A stretch of DNA of 64,000 nucleotides, from positions 6,029,635 through 6,093,634 of the forward strand of contig CP139021.1 in NCBI GenBank assembly GCA_034044135.1. Direction: 5' to 3'. The translations under genes and the position numbers were made by a program. The DNA comes from Flammeovirgaceae bacterium SG7u.111. GTDB taxonomy: Bacteria; Bacteroidota; Bacteroidia; Cytophagales; Flammeovirgaceae. Below the pieces are notes generated by a model. It ran no database searches and had not been told where the DNA came from. It saw only the letters and a program-made list of their open reading frames with translations. Below, piece by piece: positions 45,725 to 55,131 of the stretch. Positions within the stretch are counted from its first letter, which is position 1; each line of letters begins with the position of its first letter.

Positions 45725-47039
45725 TTGAATTCATTCTACTGAAATCCCAAAATTCATAAAGCACTATACATATCACGGCTAACAGTGATATAGTTAAATA
45801 CTTTCCTTCAAATAATTCTTCTTTGAACAGAAAGGGCACGTAGCACGATAGTGAAATCAAATTCATAGCTATTGCTACAAACCATAATCTCCCCACAAAG
45901 AATACATAAACAATAGCAAAAATATCTGCAGCAAAAAAGTACCTCTCATGCATTTTAGGTAGAAAAAAAGGTATCACCATCACAGAAATAAAAGCTATTC
46001 GTATTAGAACTTCTTTATTAAACTTTATATCTAATTTTAATACTACTCCTACAAATAGCATCACAAAACAGAATGCCAGTATGATTCCCCAAGTATTAAA
46101 TAGCTCAAATGGAGCATTGGGGAATAAATTATACAAGGATGGTGAATTATAGGCTAAAGAGGGATAACGCACTACCTGCCTTGCATAAATCAGAAGCAAA
46201 TCAAAGAAACTTCTCCCAAGTAGCACATTAGGTAAGATTGTTATAACCCAAACTAAGGGGATGATCAGAAACTCCCATAGCTTAACTTTTCTAGATAAAT
46301 ATATAAAAGTAAGTGGTAACACAAAAAAGACTGCTTGTAATTTGAACATCAGACCGAAGGCAAAAAAGACTATCGCTAACCTGAAATTTGGAAGGTCTTT
46401 GATCATATAATACAAAGACCAAAGTAAAAATGCAGTAAAAATCATATCGCATTGTGCCCACAGTGCCCCATTAAACAAGACAGTAGGAGCCAATAATAGG
46501 ACTAGAGCTGCAAAAAAGGGACGAAAACCTGTAGGGTTCTTCAATGCAACAATTTTGAATAATGCCCACGCACCTAAAAAATCAAACAAAACTGTAAGAA
46601 GCTTAATGGAATAAAGCTTATGAATAGGCAAGTAGGTCAATCCCGCCATTAGGTATAAGTAGAGCGAATTGTAATCAGAGAAATTCCTATATTTTAGTGC
46701 AGCAAACCCTCCATTGTCTTTTATGTAGTCAAACCAAACTGATAGGGCTTCTCTATAATCATCTGTCTGGAAATCGAACAACCCAAACCTCAAGGCTAAG
46801 GAAGCTAACAATAACAACAACCAAGAAAGCCTCCCTGTATAGCGTTTTCTATACATTTCATTTGACAAAAAAACATCAAACAACAACACACTAGTAAGAA
46901 ATATGACAGATGCTACCAAATACTTATTAATGGTTCCGTAAGGAGCTAGGGTATGATAAAAAACAGATAACGGGACATGGAATGGCAACAGGAACAAAAG
47001 CAAGCAAGGACTTAACGTAAGCAAGAATTTCTTTTTCAT
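45702..47039 (-). CDS. Polytopic membrane protein, GT-C mannosyltransferase-like
   Basis: 445 residues with about 11 helices. The block NGALWAQCDMIFTAFLLWSLYYM and the loop motif DFQTDDYREA near residue 90 resemble GT-C glycosyltransferases that use polyprenyl-phosphate sugars. Substrate unknown. It is a second GT-C-like gene in this window, unrelated in position to the one at 30240. It starts with a hydrophobic signal-like segment. Confidence 0.65.
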   Translation of the reverse strand: MKKKFLLTLSPCLLLFLLPFHVPLSVFYHTLAPYGTINKYLVASVIFLTSVLLFDVFLSNEMYRKRYTGRLSWLLLLLASLALRFGLFDFQTDDYREALSVWFDYIKDNGGFAALKYRNFSDYNSLYLYLMAGLTYLPIHKLYSIKLLTVLFDFLGAWALFKIVALKNPTGFRPFFAALVLLLAPTVLFNGALWAQCDMIFTAFLLWSLYYMIKDLPNFRLAIVFFAFGLMFKLQAVFFVLPLTFIYLSRKVKLWEFLIIPLVWVITILPNVLLGRSFFDLLLIYARQVVRYPSLAYNSPSLYNLFPNAPFELFNTWGIILAFCFVMLFVGVVLKLDIKFNKEVLIRIAFISVMVIPFFLPKMHERYFFAADIFAIVYVFFVGRLWFVAIAMNLISLSCYVPFLFKEELFEGKYLTISLLAVICIVLYEFWDFSRMNSTKQERLL

Positions 47040-47097
47040 ATATTCTCTTTTTATAAAATCATAGCCCTTTCAGCAATGATATTCTCCTAACTTTGAG

Positions 47098-47105
47098 TTG
47101 ATACT
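47098..47105 (+). promoter_or_regulatory. -7 promoter element of the 92-residue gene
   Basis: TAACTTTG matches TAnnTTTG, 47 bases before the ATG at 47153. No clear upstream TTTG. Confidence 0.3.
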
Positions 47106-47152
47106 GATTCGCCATGCTTTCATCAGACGTTTTAATTCAAGCCCAATTCTAA

Positions 47153-47431
47153 ATGGAAGAAATAGAAATAAAAAACATACTCTTAAAGAATATAGAAAAG
47201 TTCGATATAATTGAGTTTTGCCCCAATGGAGGTTGGCCAAATTTTAAAAAACTGAGGGTCATAATTAATAAAGCAGAGCAAAATGGAGATACCTATATAT
47301 TGAATATCACTCTTCTTTATCAGTGTGATATACCGGGAGGGTGTTTTGCTGGTAACGACTTGCTAGAACAAATCCGCAAAACCGTCAAAATACACAAGAA
47401 TGAGTTGGTCGATATCTCACCAACAAATTAA
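47153..47431 (+). CDS. Hypothetical protein
   Basis: Cytoplasmic protein of 92 residues, no signal or helix. It has mixed alpha/beta character and a Cys-containing stretch (LLYQCDIPGGCFAGND) that might bind a metal or form a disulfide. Not recognised. Confidence 0.6.
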   Translation: MEEIEIKNILLKNIEKFDIIEFCPNGGWPNFKKLRVIINKAEQNGDTYILNITLLYQCDIPGGCFAGNDLLEQIRKTVKIHKNELVDISPTN

Positions 47432-47541
47432 AACAAAACCCTCCAGCGTGCCTGAAGGGCGAGTCGTACCATAGGAAATTATAAAAGTATTTCCTTAAAA
47501 ATCTTAGTCCAAAAATAGCCGCGGCTTTCTACACTAAAAAA

Positions 47542-47736
47542 TTAGTTCATCTTGCTTTTGGAAGTACCCAAAGTTGGGAAATCATGCCATTTGGTAAACG
47601 AATCAGCTTTTGCCATTATCTTTTTGTGCAATTCTTTGGTGTATTTACCTTCCAACTCATTGAATTGCTCGTCGAAGTAACCAAATGTTTTAACCTGATC
47701 ATCAGATAGTAAGTAAACTGCCTTAATCCTTTGCAT
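47542..47736 (-). CDS. Small hypothetical protein
   Basis: Predicted cytoplasmic protein of 64 residues, helical and charged (KTFGYFDEQFNELEGKYTKELHKKIMAKADSF). Composition looks coding, but there is no clear ribosome binding site or known family. Confidence 0.5.
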   Translation of the reverse strand: MQRIKAVYLLSDDQVKTFGYFDEQFNELEGKYTKELHKKIMAKADSFTKWHDFPTLGTSKSKMN

Positions 47737-48261
47737 AATAGTATTGATTAGTGTTGATATAAAATATTTATTTTCCCTTATACTACATTTCTAGAATACA
47801 ATTAAGTAATTTCTTATAATTCAAGAACACAAACACGCAATAACAGTTTGTTAACAGGTTGTGAAATTTACTTAAAACACTAACAGAGGATTGCCTAAAA
47901 AGATACGCACATGATGTGCCTATAGGCAAAAGATTGGCAATATGGATAGATATGTGGTGATTCTGTTATCTTGGTGATAACGAACAGGATTTTTTTGAGT
48001 GTAACAAATCTAATACAAAACATCCAAAAAGAAGTGAGATTGAAGAATTATCTTCCAAATCAAAACTACAAAAAAATCTTTTGCTATAAATCATAATGCC
48101 CTAAAGCAAACTCCCTTCTCAACTGTTTAAACCCCTACCCTAGCTTCTGTTTACCTTTATTTTGCTAACAATATTTAAAAAAAAGGTGCTGGACAACCCT
48201 TTCTTTTATTTAGGAGTTAAAATAATTACATTTGAATTACGTAATTTATTAAACTGAAACT
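47737..48261. other. Gene-free gap
   Basis: 525 AT-rich bases with no supported gene. A small hairpin GTTATC / GATAAC at 47965-47981, followed by a T run near 47992, is the only structure seen apart from the promoter element at 48227. Confidence 0.4.
48227..48234 (+). promoter_or_regulatory. -7 promoter element of the S41 peptidase gene
   Basis: TACATTTG matches TAnnTTTG and lies 27 bases before the start codon. Confidence 0.4.
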
Positions 48262-49713
48262 ATGAAAAAACTAACAATAACCTTCGCTATTCTTGTATTT
48301 GTTACAAGGATACTAGCCCAAGGATTAAGCGAGGAAGCACTACCAAAAGGTACTATACTCTCTCCAAAAGCACTTACAGAAGACTTTGAGCAACTTAACA
48401 ACCTCTTAAAAACTTATCATTCTGGCTTATTTTGGTACATGGATAGATTTACGTGGGATAATGAAGTAAAATCAATAAAAAACCAACTAACGGAACCTAT
48501 GGGTGAAATGGACTTTTATCGTCTTGTAAACCCGTTAATAGCCAAAATAGCCTGCGGCCATACCGCCATAAGACCTTCCCATTCCTTCTATATAGATTAC
48601 AATCAAAATGGAACTATGTTTCCTGTACAAGTAAAGTTCTTGGAAGGAAAAGCATATGTGCAACAAGACTTTAGTAAAACACCAGGATTAGAAAAAGGGC
48701 TTGAAATAACGGCAATAGATGGTAAGCCTATTGAAGAAGTACTCACTTTGATTATGCCACATATTACTGCAGATGGTAACATCAAATCAGCAAAATTTAA
48801 CGAGCTAGAGTACTGGTTCCCCTTATTCTACACAAGGTTTGTTCAAAATACTGACACACATATCCTTACCCTGACCAAAAATGGGAAAGAGGCTAATATA
48901 CCAGTAGATGCGGTAAAGCCTGCTGTTGTGAAACCTACTATTTCTCAACAAGAACCAATTTCTTTTTCCTTTTCAAAAGTAAAAGGGAATGCAAAGCCTG
49001 TTAGGACCTTAGATATAAACACTTTTAGCCAGTGGGATATAGAAGCTGCAAAAATCGATTATGACAAGTTTTTAAAACAAATATTCACCACTCTTAAAAA
49101 AGAAAAAGCTCAAGAGCTAATTATCGATTTAAGAGGAAATAATGGTGGCAATGATGATTTTGGCGCAAAGCTATTCGCCTACCTCAGCCAAGAGCCTTTT
49201 GCATATTACAGCTCAGTAGAGGTAAACCCTGAAACCAAATATGCCATTCCTCTTGCCCGACGAATGTCATACAAGTTCAAAGAAATTGATGGCAAGATAC
49301 TGTATACAAATCACCCTGCGCTTGGAAAACTCCAGCCTGAAAATTTAGCTTTTGAAGGTGATGTTTATGTCCTTATTGATGGAGGTACATTTTCTGCCGC
49401 GGCAGGCTTTGCTGCTATTGCCAGCGACCAAGGAAGAGCTATTCTTATAGGAGAAGAGACAGGTGGCGCGAAATTAGGCAATACAAGTGGAGTTATTTTA
49501 GATGCTGTTTTACCTAACACAGGACTTCGCCTTTCATTACCGACCTTCCGTTATTCATTGGCCCTTCAAAACCCATCTAACAAAGGAGTAGGAGTAATTC
49601 CTGATCACAAAATCACTCCTACGGTAGAGCAATGGCTTGCTAATGAAGATGCCCAAATGGAATATGTATTTTCACTCATTGGTCAGGTAAAACTTGCACA
49701 AGCTTCCAGATAA
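48262..49713 (+). CDS. S41-family peptidase
   Basis: Exported serine protease of 483 residues. Signal peptide (ending near ILAQG), an N-terminal helical domain, a PDZ-like region (GLEKGLEITAIDGKPIEEVL) and the S41 catalytic domain (about 255-465; LIIDLRGNNGGND; the nucleophile Ser is in GGTFSAAAGF; GEETGGAK follows). The family trims C-termini of periplasmic proteins; many Bacteroidota paralogues are uncharacterised. Confidence 0.88.
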   Translation: MKKLTITFAILVFVTRILAQGLSEEALPKGTILSPKALTEDFEQLNNLLKTYHSGLFWYMDRFTWDNEVKSIKNQLTEPMGEMDFYRLVNPLIAKIACGHTAIRPSHSFYIDYNQNGTMFPVQVKFLEGKAYVQQDFSKTPGLEKGLEITAIDGKPIEEVLTLIMPHITADGNIKSAKFNELEYWFPLFYTRFVQNTDTHILTLTKNGKEANIPVDAVKPAVVKPTISQQEPISFSFSKVKGNAKPVRTLDINTFSQWDIEAAKIDYDKFLKQIFTTLKKEKAQELIIDLRGNNGGNDDFGAKLFAYLSQEPFAYYSSVEVNPETKYAIPLARRMSYKFKEIDGKILYTNHPALGKLQPENLAFEGDVYVLIDGGTFSAAAGFAAIASDQGRAILIGEETGGAKLGNTSGVILDAVLPNTGLRLSLPTFRYSLALQNPSNKGVGVIPDHKITPTVEQWLANEDAQMEYVFSLIGQVKLAQASR

Positions 49714-49721
49714 TCACAAAC

Positions 49722-49766
49722 TCCAACAAAAAGCTTCTTATGATTTATCATAAGAAGCTTTTGTTG
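49722..49766. terminator. Long bidirectional hairpin between S41 and GNAT genes
   Basis: Arms of about 21 bases starting with TCCAACAAAA pair with a single bulged A around a TTTA loop. It lies between the convergent S41 and GNAT genes. Confidence 0.85.
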
Positions 49767-49781
49767 GACACGAGAAATATG

Positions 49782-50249
49782 CTACATCACTTTTGTAGCA
49801 GCGTCAGAGGTGCTGAGGAAATAGAAAAAGTCTTTACTTTTCACAAAGCCAAGTTTCTCATACAAGCCTTGAGCGGTGGTATTAGCAGCCTCCGTTTCAA
49901 GCATCACTCCCGCAGCCCCAGTACCAACTGCTAGTTGCCGAGCTTTTTCCATCAATGCAGCGCCTATCCCTTTTTTCCTAAATTCTTCTGCAACAAACAA
50001 ATCATTAAGTAACCACAGCCTTTTCATAGCTACTGATGAAAACAACGGAAATAAATGGGTAAAGCCCGCAGGTTTTCCATCTACCACTGCCATGTAAATA
50101 ACCGTTTCATTGTTTTCTATCCTTTCTTTCAAAAATGCTTTTGCCCCAGCCAAATCGCTAGGCTGGCGGTAAAACACTCTGTAAGCGTCAAATAACGGGG
50201 CTACTAAATCAAGTTCTGCCAAGCTTATTTCTTTTATATCCATTGCCAA
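49782..50249 (-). CDS. GNAT-family N-acetyltransferase
   Basis: Acetyl-CoA-dependent transferase of 155 residues. Motif A, which binds acetyl-CoA, is seen in LFVAEEFRKKGIGAALMEKA, and the C-terminal NTTAQGLYEKLGF is typical. The substrate is unknown. Translation may start at either 50249 or the ATG at 50243. Confidence 0.9.
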   Translation of the reverse strand: MAMDIKEISLAELDLVAPLFDAYRVFYRQPSDLAGAKAFLKERIENNETVIYMAVVDGKPAGFTHLFPLFSSVAMKRLWLLNDLFVAEEFRKKGIGAALMEKARQLAVGTGAAGVMLETEAANTTAQGLYEKLGFVKSKDFFYFLSTSDAATKVM

Positions 50250-50287
50250 TGATATTTGTTCGGATTGAAAAACAGGAACTTATAATG

Positions 50288-50761
50288 CTATCTGAACCGT
50301 TCTGCAGAACGAACCATATTTTCATCTCTTCTAATAAACCTATTCGCCATAGAGTTAAAGAGCAAAGCAGCTGCCGGCAAGAAAAATGCAACACCAAATG
50401 CTCCTTGCATTTCAACATCAAACAATTTTTCCCCTTCAAACACAAAGTAAATATTTAAGCCCATTACCGCAGCAATAAAAATTGTGTTGAACAAATTGAG
50501 TTTCATTTGTTTTAGGCGATTAGAATAGCTAAAAATAGAGCCAACTGCCAGTACGCTCGACAAAAAAGCGGCAATGGCAATGTAAATAGTAGTTTGACTC
50601 GCTTGAGAATCACCTACATCCGAATAAACCAAGCTGAGAGCAGTAAGGGTAGCAGTTTGGCTGGTCTCTGGGTTAGTTTTATTCCAAATAGGCAAGAAAA
50701 TCACCAAAAACATGCAGATGGCCACTAAAGCCAAAAATATAGTTTGAATACGCTGTATCAT
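50288..50761 (-). CDS. DUF4293 membrane protein
   Basis: 157 residues with four predicted helices, matching DUF4293, a Bacteroidota-specific family of unknown function. The start MIQRIQTIFLALVAICMF is conserved in the family, so I chose the ATG at 50761 over 50830. The C-terminal tail is charged (FIRRDENMVRSAERFR). Confidence 0.85.
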   Translation of the reverse strand: MIQRIQTIFLALVAICMFLVIFLPIWNKTNPETSQTATLTALSLVYSDVGDSQASQTTIYIAIAAFLSSVLAVGSIFSYSNRLKQMKLNLFNTIFIAAVMGLNIYFVFEGEKLFDVEMQGAFGVAFFLPAAALLFNSMANRFIRRDENMVRSAERFR

Positions 50762-50902
50762 ACAGAAAATGAAGTTATAAATACTTAAAATTTTGGGCGA
50801 AAATACAGAATCCCTATCAAGAATACCCAATTTTAAAATAGTTTTAAGCCATGTACATTCTTGTAGTTACACCACCACTAAGGCTCTAATCACCAATAAC
50901 CC

Positions 50903-51898
50903 ATGCTGAAAATCACTCGATCACTTATAAAGCACCTAAATACGAAAGAAGGAAACCTTCAAGCCACATCTCTTCCTCTTCTTATAAATACCATTTTAAG
51001 ATACGGGAACAAGGTAGATGGCAACGCTATTATTGAGAGCTGCTTGGTAAACCCTTATTCCCATGACATGGGTTTATTTGCTCCAATTATTGAAAAATGG
51101 GGTGACTTATCTACAGCAAAGCAACTAGCTAAATGTTATATCAAAAATGGGGAACTGATAGATACTGATTTCACAGAAGTTTTAGAGTTATTAGGCAACC
51201 TCAAATATGAGCCTATCAAACCCTTACTAATAAAACATGCCTTTTCCGAAGAATCAGACCACTATACGAGCAAAAATGCTGTTCTGGGATTATTAAATTT
51301 CGACTGCTCAGATATCCAAGACATACTGTTGGAACAAATCGAAAATACTTATGGCAAGAACTTATTCCATGAATACATTCCCGCATTAGTATGCAAAATC
51401 AGCAATAGAAGAGCTATTTTAGAAAAATTATTTGAGTTAGGTGACACCACTTGTTCCACAGACTGCAATGCAGGTATCATCTTAGGTTTTTCTCTTTGCC
51501 CAGAAGGAGTTACTTACTTCAAAAAAGCCATTTTCAACCCAGACTGGGAAGCCTGTTCATCTGCCACAGGAACTATCCATGCGACTTACCAAGGTATCAA
51601 AAACCTTAATATTTCATTTTCCGAGCTTTTTGCAGATATACAAAAGCTAGAGGGTAAAAGTCAAAAAGAAGGGTTAGAAAACCTCTTTGACCTCCTGAAA
51701 ATAAAAATAGACGACCTTTTTCCACATGCGGAATCATTTATGGAGCTCCACAAAGACTTTTTCTCTTTTGATGGAAAAAGCTCTTTATATTCTATTTCAG
51801 ACAAAACAGGCTTAATCAACACATTTTATGAAACCCAAAAACTTATAGAATTAAAAGCAAGTGAAGAACTTATACTTCGTTGCCAAAAGGAGGAATAA
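50903..51898 (+). CDS. Helical-repeat hypothetical protein
   Basis: Cytoplasmic protein of 331 residues, almost wholly helical, with an irregular HEAT-like pattern of paired helices (e.g. LKYEPIKPLLIKHAFSEES, DIQDILLEQIENTY). No catalytic motif. Probably a protein-binding scaffold. Family not recognised. Confidence 0.65.
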   Translation: MLKITRSLIKHLNTKEGNLQATSLPLLINTILRYGNKVDGNAIIESCLVNPYSHDMGLFAPIIEKWGDLSTAKQLAKCYIKNGELIDTDFTEVLELLGNLKYEPIKPLLIKHAFSEESDHYTSKNAVLGLLNFDCSDIQDILLEQIENTYGKNLFHEYIPALVCKISNRRAILEKLFELGDTTCSTDCNAGIILGFSLCPEGVTYFKKAIFNPDWEACSSATGTIHATYQGIKNLNISFSELFADIQKLEGKSQKEGLENLFDLLKIKIDDLFPHAESFMELHKDFFSFDGKSSLYSISDKTGLINTFYETQKLIELKASEELILRCQKEE

Positions 51899-51926
51899 AA
51901 AAAGCATCACGCTAAGCGTGATGCTT
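51894..51926. terminator. Hairpin terminator between convergent genes
   Basis: Perfect 11-bp stem AAGCATCACGC / GCGTGATGCTT with a TAA loop. The A run before it gives a T run on the minus strand, so it best suits the receiver gene at 52070. Confidence 0.75.
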
Positions 51927-52069
51927 CTATATGAATGTTGTCTGTTTTCAATGTTTAGCCCTAAAGCTAAGTTTATTTTTTAAGGAACTTATGGTTGTAA
52001 TTGAAAGGCCAAAAGACTTCCTCACCCAATAAGTGTAGGGATGTATGTTTTGGGCAAAGAAAGGTTTTT

Positions 52070-52474
52070 TTAACTGGCAACTGATGTCAACGTGCTTGAA
52101 CCAAATACATTCTTGAATGTCTCCAACAATACATTTTTGTAAACAGGCTTAGTAAGGCAGTAATCAGCCCCAGCCTTTAGAATACTCCTTTTTTCAGCTT
52201 CCAAAGTATGAGATGCGATACCCACTACAGGAATCCTACGTTTTATCTCTCTTTCTAAAGCTTTTATTTTGCGAGTAGTCTCAATTCCCGTTACTTTCGA
52301 TTGATTGCTATTCACTAATACAAGAGAATATTTTCTTTCTCTAAGCTTATGCAAAACTTCCATTTGGTTACTTGCCAAATCGCTTTCCCAACCATTCCTT
52401 TCTAACATGCTCCTTAGATATGCAGCATCTATTGATTCAAATTCTGCTACCAATACTTTTTGTTTATCTTTCAT
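52070..52474 (-). CDS. Pseudo-receiver domain protein
   Basis: 134 residues with the receiver fold of response regulators but altered active site. The acidic pair is changed (AEFES, only Glu11 kept), and the phospho-acceptor Asp is Asn55 in LVLVNSNQS. The switch position (GIASH) and Lys in CLTKPV remain, as does AGADYCLTKP. It therefore should not be phosphorylated in the normal way and may work by binding partners. It has no output domain. A minus-strand TATATTTG element lies at 52515-52522. Confidence 0.85.
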   Translation of the reverse strand: MKDKQKVLVAEFESIDAAYLRSMLERNGWESDLASNQMEVLHKLRERKYSLVLVNSNQSKVTGIETTRKIKALEREIKRRIPVVGIASHTLEAEKRSILKAGADYCLTKPVYKNVLLETFKNVFGSSTLTSVAS

Positions 52475-52514
52475 TACAAGTCCCTTTAAAATGTCATTTG
52501 ATCCACCTTTACAT

Positions 52515-52522
52515 CAAATATA
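52515..52522 (-). promoter_or_regulatory. -7 promoter element of the pseudo-receiver gene
   Basis: CAAATATA on the plus strand reads TATATTTG on the minus strand, 40 bases before the start codon. Confidence 0.3.
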
Positions 52523-52676
52523 ATAATATTTAAAGATAAAATTGCACTATTCTTCTTAGAATTCTATCCTTTATACTATTAACGTTTATTTGCTTTTAGC
52601 AATATGTTGCAATTATAAGACCAAGCTAAAACCGCTTGCTACTACATGAAAGGTTTGGAGGAAAATTGAAGAAAAA

Positions 52677-53297
52677 CTAGCGAGATAATAGAAAACTGGC
52701 AAAAATAGCAATCCAAAGCAAGTCCATAAAATGCCAATAAATGTATAGCATCTTAATACGCATTTTTTCATATGCACTTGAAAAGTATAAGAGCGCATGT
52801 ATAGGGTCATTACCTAATTTCTGGACTTTGCGATAAACTACGAGTAGAAAAACAAGCCCGCCCAACAAATGAGCAAGATGCAAGCCTGAGAGTAAAAAAA
52901 GATAGCCATCCGAAGCTTTTCCATTTAGGTAAACTCCATGCTCGGACAGCTCTAGCCAGCCATATACTTGTAAGCCACAGAACACCAGACCCATTCCGAA
53001 TATATATTGCAGATTCTTTTTAAGTAGGTCTAATTGGTCGTGAGCAAAATAAAAATTCAATTTATTGAGGAAATAACCGCTTGCAAGAAGCACCAATGTA
53101 CTAATCACAAAGGCTTTGGGGAAATAACGAGGAGCTACATCAAGCTCCAGATCGGGTGTGGAGGAAATAAACCCTCCCAACAAAAATATAAATACCAGTG
53201 AAATCCCACCTATTGCCAAATAGATCAGGAACATGTATGGGTGTGTATTTTCTAATGTATAAAACTTAGAAGGCTTACTTCTGCCGGTTTCCTTCAT
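52677..53297 (-). CDS. Cytochrome c oxidase subunit III-like protein
   Basis: 206 residues with five predicted helices, matching heme-copper oxidase subunit III. The conserved GLHLAHLLGGLVFL helix and the C-terminal YWHFMDLLWIAIF are characteristic. Subunits I and II are not nearby, although a subunit III gene usually sits with them. Same strand as the phosphoribosyltransferase 92 bases upstream. Confidence 0.88.
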   Translation of the reverse strand: MKETGRSKPSKFYTLENTHPYMFLIYLAIGGISLVFIFLLGGFISSTPDLELDVAPRYFPKAFVISTLVLLASGYFLNKLNFYFAHDQLDLLKKNLQYIFGMGLVFCGLQVYGWLELSEHGVYLNGKASDGYLFLLSGLHLAHLLGGLVFLLVVYRKVQKLGNDPIHALLYFSSAYEKMRIKMLYIYWHFMDLLWIAIFASFLLSR

Positions 53298-53389
53298 TAT
53301 TAGGTTTATGTTAGAGTAAAAGTTACTGGTAGGTCAACAAAAGTCTAGGCAAAAAGTTTCGAGCTATTCAAACCTAACTTGATGTTTGG

Positions 53390-53896
53390 CTAATGTAAAT
53401 ACACGCCAAAACCATCCTGTTCTTGCCTTACTTCTACACGCTCGTTTACTGTGGTAGAAAGCGAGTAGCCTACAAAATCAGCTGAAATAGGATAGCGATG
53501 GTAAGCCCTGTCCACGATGACCGCCACCTGGATACGTTTGACAGTGATATCCTGAAAAGGCTTCAAGCTATAGGCAAATGTCCTTCCCGTATTCAATACG
53601 TCATCCACAAGTATGATACACTTGTTTGAAAGCAGGTCCATTTCACAATCAAGCGTGATCTTACTTTTTAGAGGTTCTTTTTTATCAATGATCAATTGAG
53701 CCAAATGGCACTTTACAGGCGCAATTTTGGCAAACTCCTCTTGGAGAACTTTGCCAATCTCATACCCCGTACCATTGATGCCCGCTATTACAATTTCATC
53801 TTCCTCAAAGTTACTTTCATATATTTCAAAAGCGATCCTCTTGATCTTCTGAGAGGTCTGCTTTTTAGTCAAAATCAAGTTATCAGGATTGGTCAT
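53390..53896 (-). CDS. PyrR-like phosphoribosyltransferase
   Basis: 168 residues of the type I phosphoribosyltransferase fold. The PRPP loop is CIILVDDVLNTGRTFA. The AYHRYPISADFVGYSLSTT block resembles PyrR, which binds pyr mRNA or converts uracil to UMP. No pyrimidine gene is adjacent, so the exact role is uncertain. Confidence 0.85.
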   Translation of the reverse strand: MTNPDNLILTKKQTSQKIKRIAFEIYESNFEEDEIVIAGINGTGYEIGKVLQEEFAKIAPVKCHLAQLIIDKKEPLKSKITLDCEMDLLSNKCIILVDDVLNTGRTFAYSLKPFQDITVKRIQVAVIVDRAYHRYPISADFVGYSLSTTVNERVEVRQEQDGFGVYLH

Positions 53897-53989
53897 ACTT
53901 ATTGGTACATGTTATAAAAACGAAAGCTATAAAGAAGAAAAACAAAAATCAAAAATGCATAGAGAAAAGGAGTGAAAATAACACTCGGC

Positions 53990-54979
53990 TTAATTCCATC
54001 TCAAAGTGCTTCTCTTTGCCCAATACACCTCTGGTTCTTCCTTAAGACTAACCAAACTTACCAAATCTTCCTCCTTCAAACCAATTGCTAGAGCAGCTAC
54101 ATTCGATGTAAGATGAGCAACGGTAGCAGCACCGCTCAATACGGTGGATACCCAAGGTTGGGCAATAATTGCGGCTAAGACTACTGAATCTACCGAAACA
54201 TTATATTTTTCTGCCAGTGAAGTCAATATGGCCATCTTAGGCTTAAACTCTTCATCCCCATTTCTGCCAGTAAGCCTTCCATTTGCCACCCCTTCTTTTA
54301 TAATCACCCCCAAGCCTTCCTTGGCAGCTTGCTCCAGCATTTCCCCCGGTGAGGTTTCTAATATATTCCAAGTAGCCTGCACAGCATCAAAAATCCTTAT
54401 GCCATCCACTTTTACCGCTAAAGCTTTTTCTATTACCCATGGCTGTTTTGGTCCGCTTACCGATAGCCCGACCAACACCCCTTCATTTTTTAGCTTTGCC
54501 AACTGTTCCAATACGGAGATATTTTCAAGCACACCGCTCTCCAACGTAGCCGAATGAATTTGGTAAAGATCGAGGTGGGAAGCCAAGTTCGCTTTAGTTT
54601 CGTCCCATTGTCTTTGGAGCACAGGCAGACTATGCTCTTTTACTTCGTGAGCCTCTGCTTCTATTTTCCAATTTGCCGTATAGGTATAGCCCCATTTTGA
54701 ACCTATAGCTACATTTTTATACCCCCTAGCTTCCAGCCAATTCCCCAAAAACTCTTCCCCAGCACCATAAGACCTCGCCGTATCGAAATAGCGGATCCCC
54801 AATTTCCACGCTTCATCCATCACGGCATAAGCCCGCTGTTCCATTACTTGTTTATCATAATTCTCTTCCAAGTCTTGGGAGTGCCCCAAGTTTATGTATC
54901 CTGGTCGCCCTAAAGACGCTAAACCTAAGCCGATTGGGGTAACTTTCAAACCGGTAGTTCCTAATTCTCTTAATTCCAT
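53990..54979 (-). CDS. Aldo/keto reductase
   Basis: NADPH-type oxidoreductase of 329 residues with a TIM barrel. Catalytic residues appear as Asp and Tyr in FDTARSYGAGEEFLG, Lys in GSKWGYT and His in YQIHSATLESG. It resembles the L-galactose/D-threo-aldose dehydrogenase branch, but the substrate is not clear. It is upstream of, and on the same strand as, the phosphoribosyltransferase gene. Confidence 0.9.
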   Translation of the reverse strand: MELRELGTTGLKVTPIGLGLASLGRPGYINLGHSQDLEENYDKQVMEQRAYAVMDEAWKLGIRYFDTARSYGAGEEFLGNWLEARGYKNVAIGSKWGYTYTANWKIEAEAHEVKEHSLPVLQRQWDETKANLASHLDLYQIHSATLESGVLENISVLEQLAKLKNEGVLVGLSVSGPKQPWVIEKALAVKVDGIRIFDAVQATWNILETSPGEMLEQAAKEGLGVIIKEGVANGRLTGRNGDEEFKPKMAILTSLAEKYNVSVDSVVLAAIIAQPWVSTVLSGAATVAHLTSNVAALAIGLKEEDLVSLVSLKEEPEVYWAKRSTLRWN

Positions 54980-55050
54980 ATAATTGCCAGTTTTTTAAAA
55001 TCAGCCCCGAATATGGAAGGTATTTTTTTCAATGCAAAAAGGATTTGTTT

Positions 55051-55087
55051 AAAAAAAAGAAAAGCCTCACGCTGTTGCATGAGGCTT
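55051..55087 (-). terminator. Terminator of the DUF5723 gene
   Basis: AAGCCTCA / TGAGGCTT stem with a 10-base loop, ending on the minus strand in a long T-rich run, 45 bases after the stop. Confidence 0.88.
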
Positions 55088-55131
55088 AGTTAAGGATAGT
55101 TTATTTGGTCTATAGAGAATTTATATTTTGG

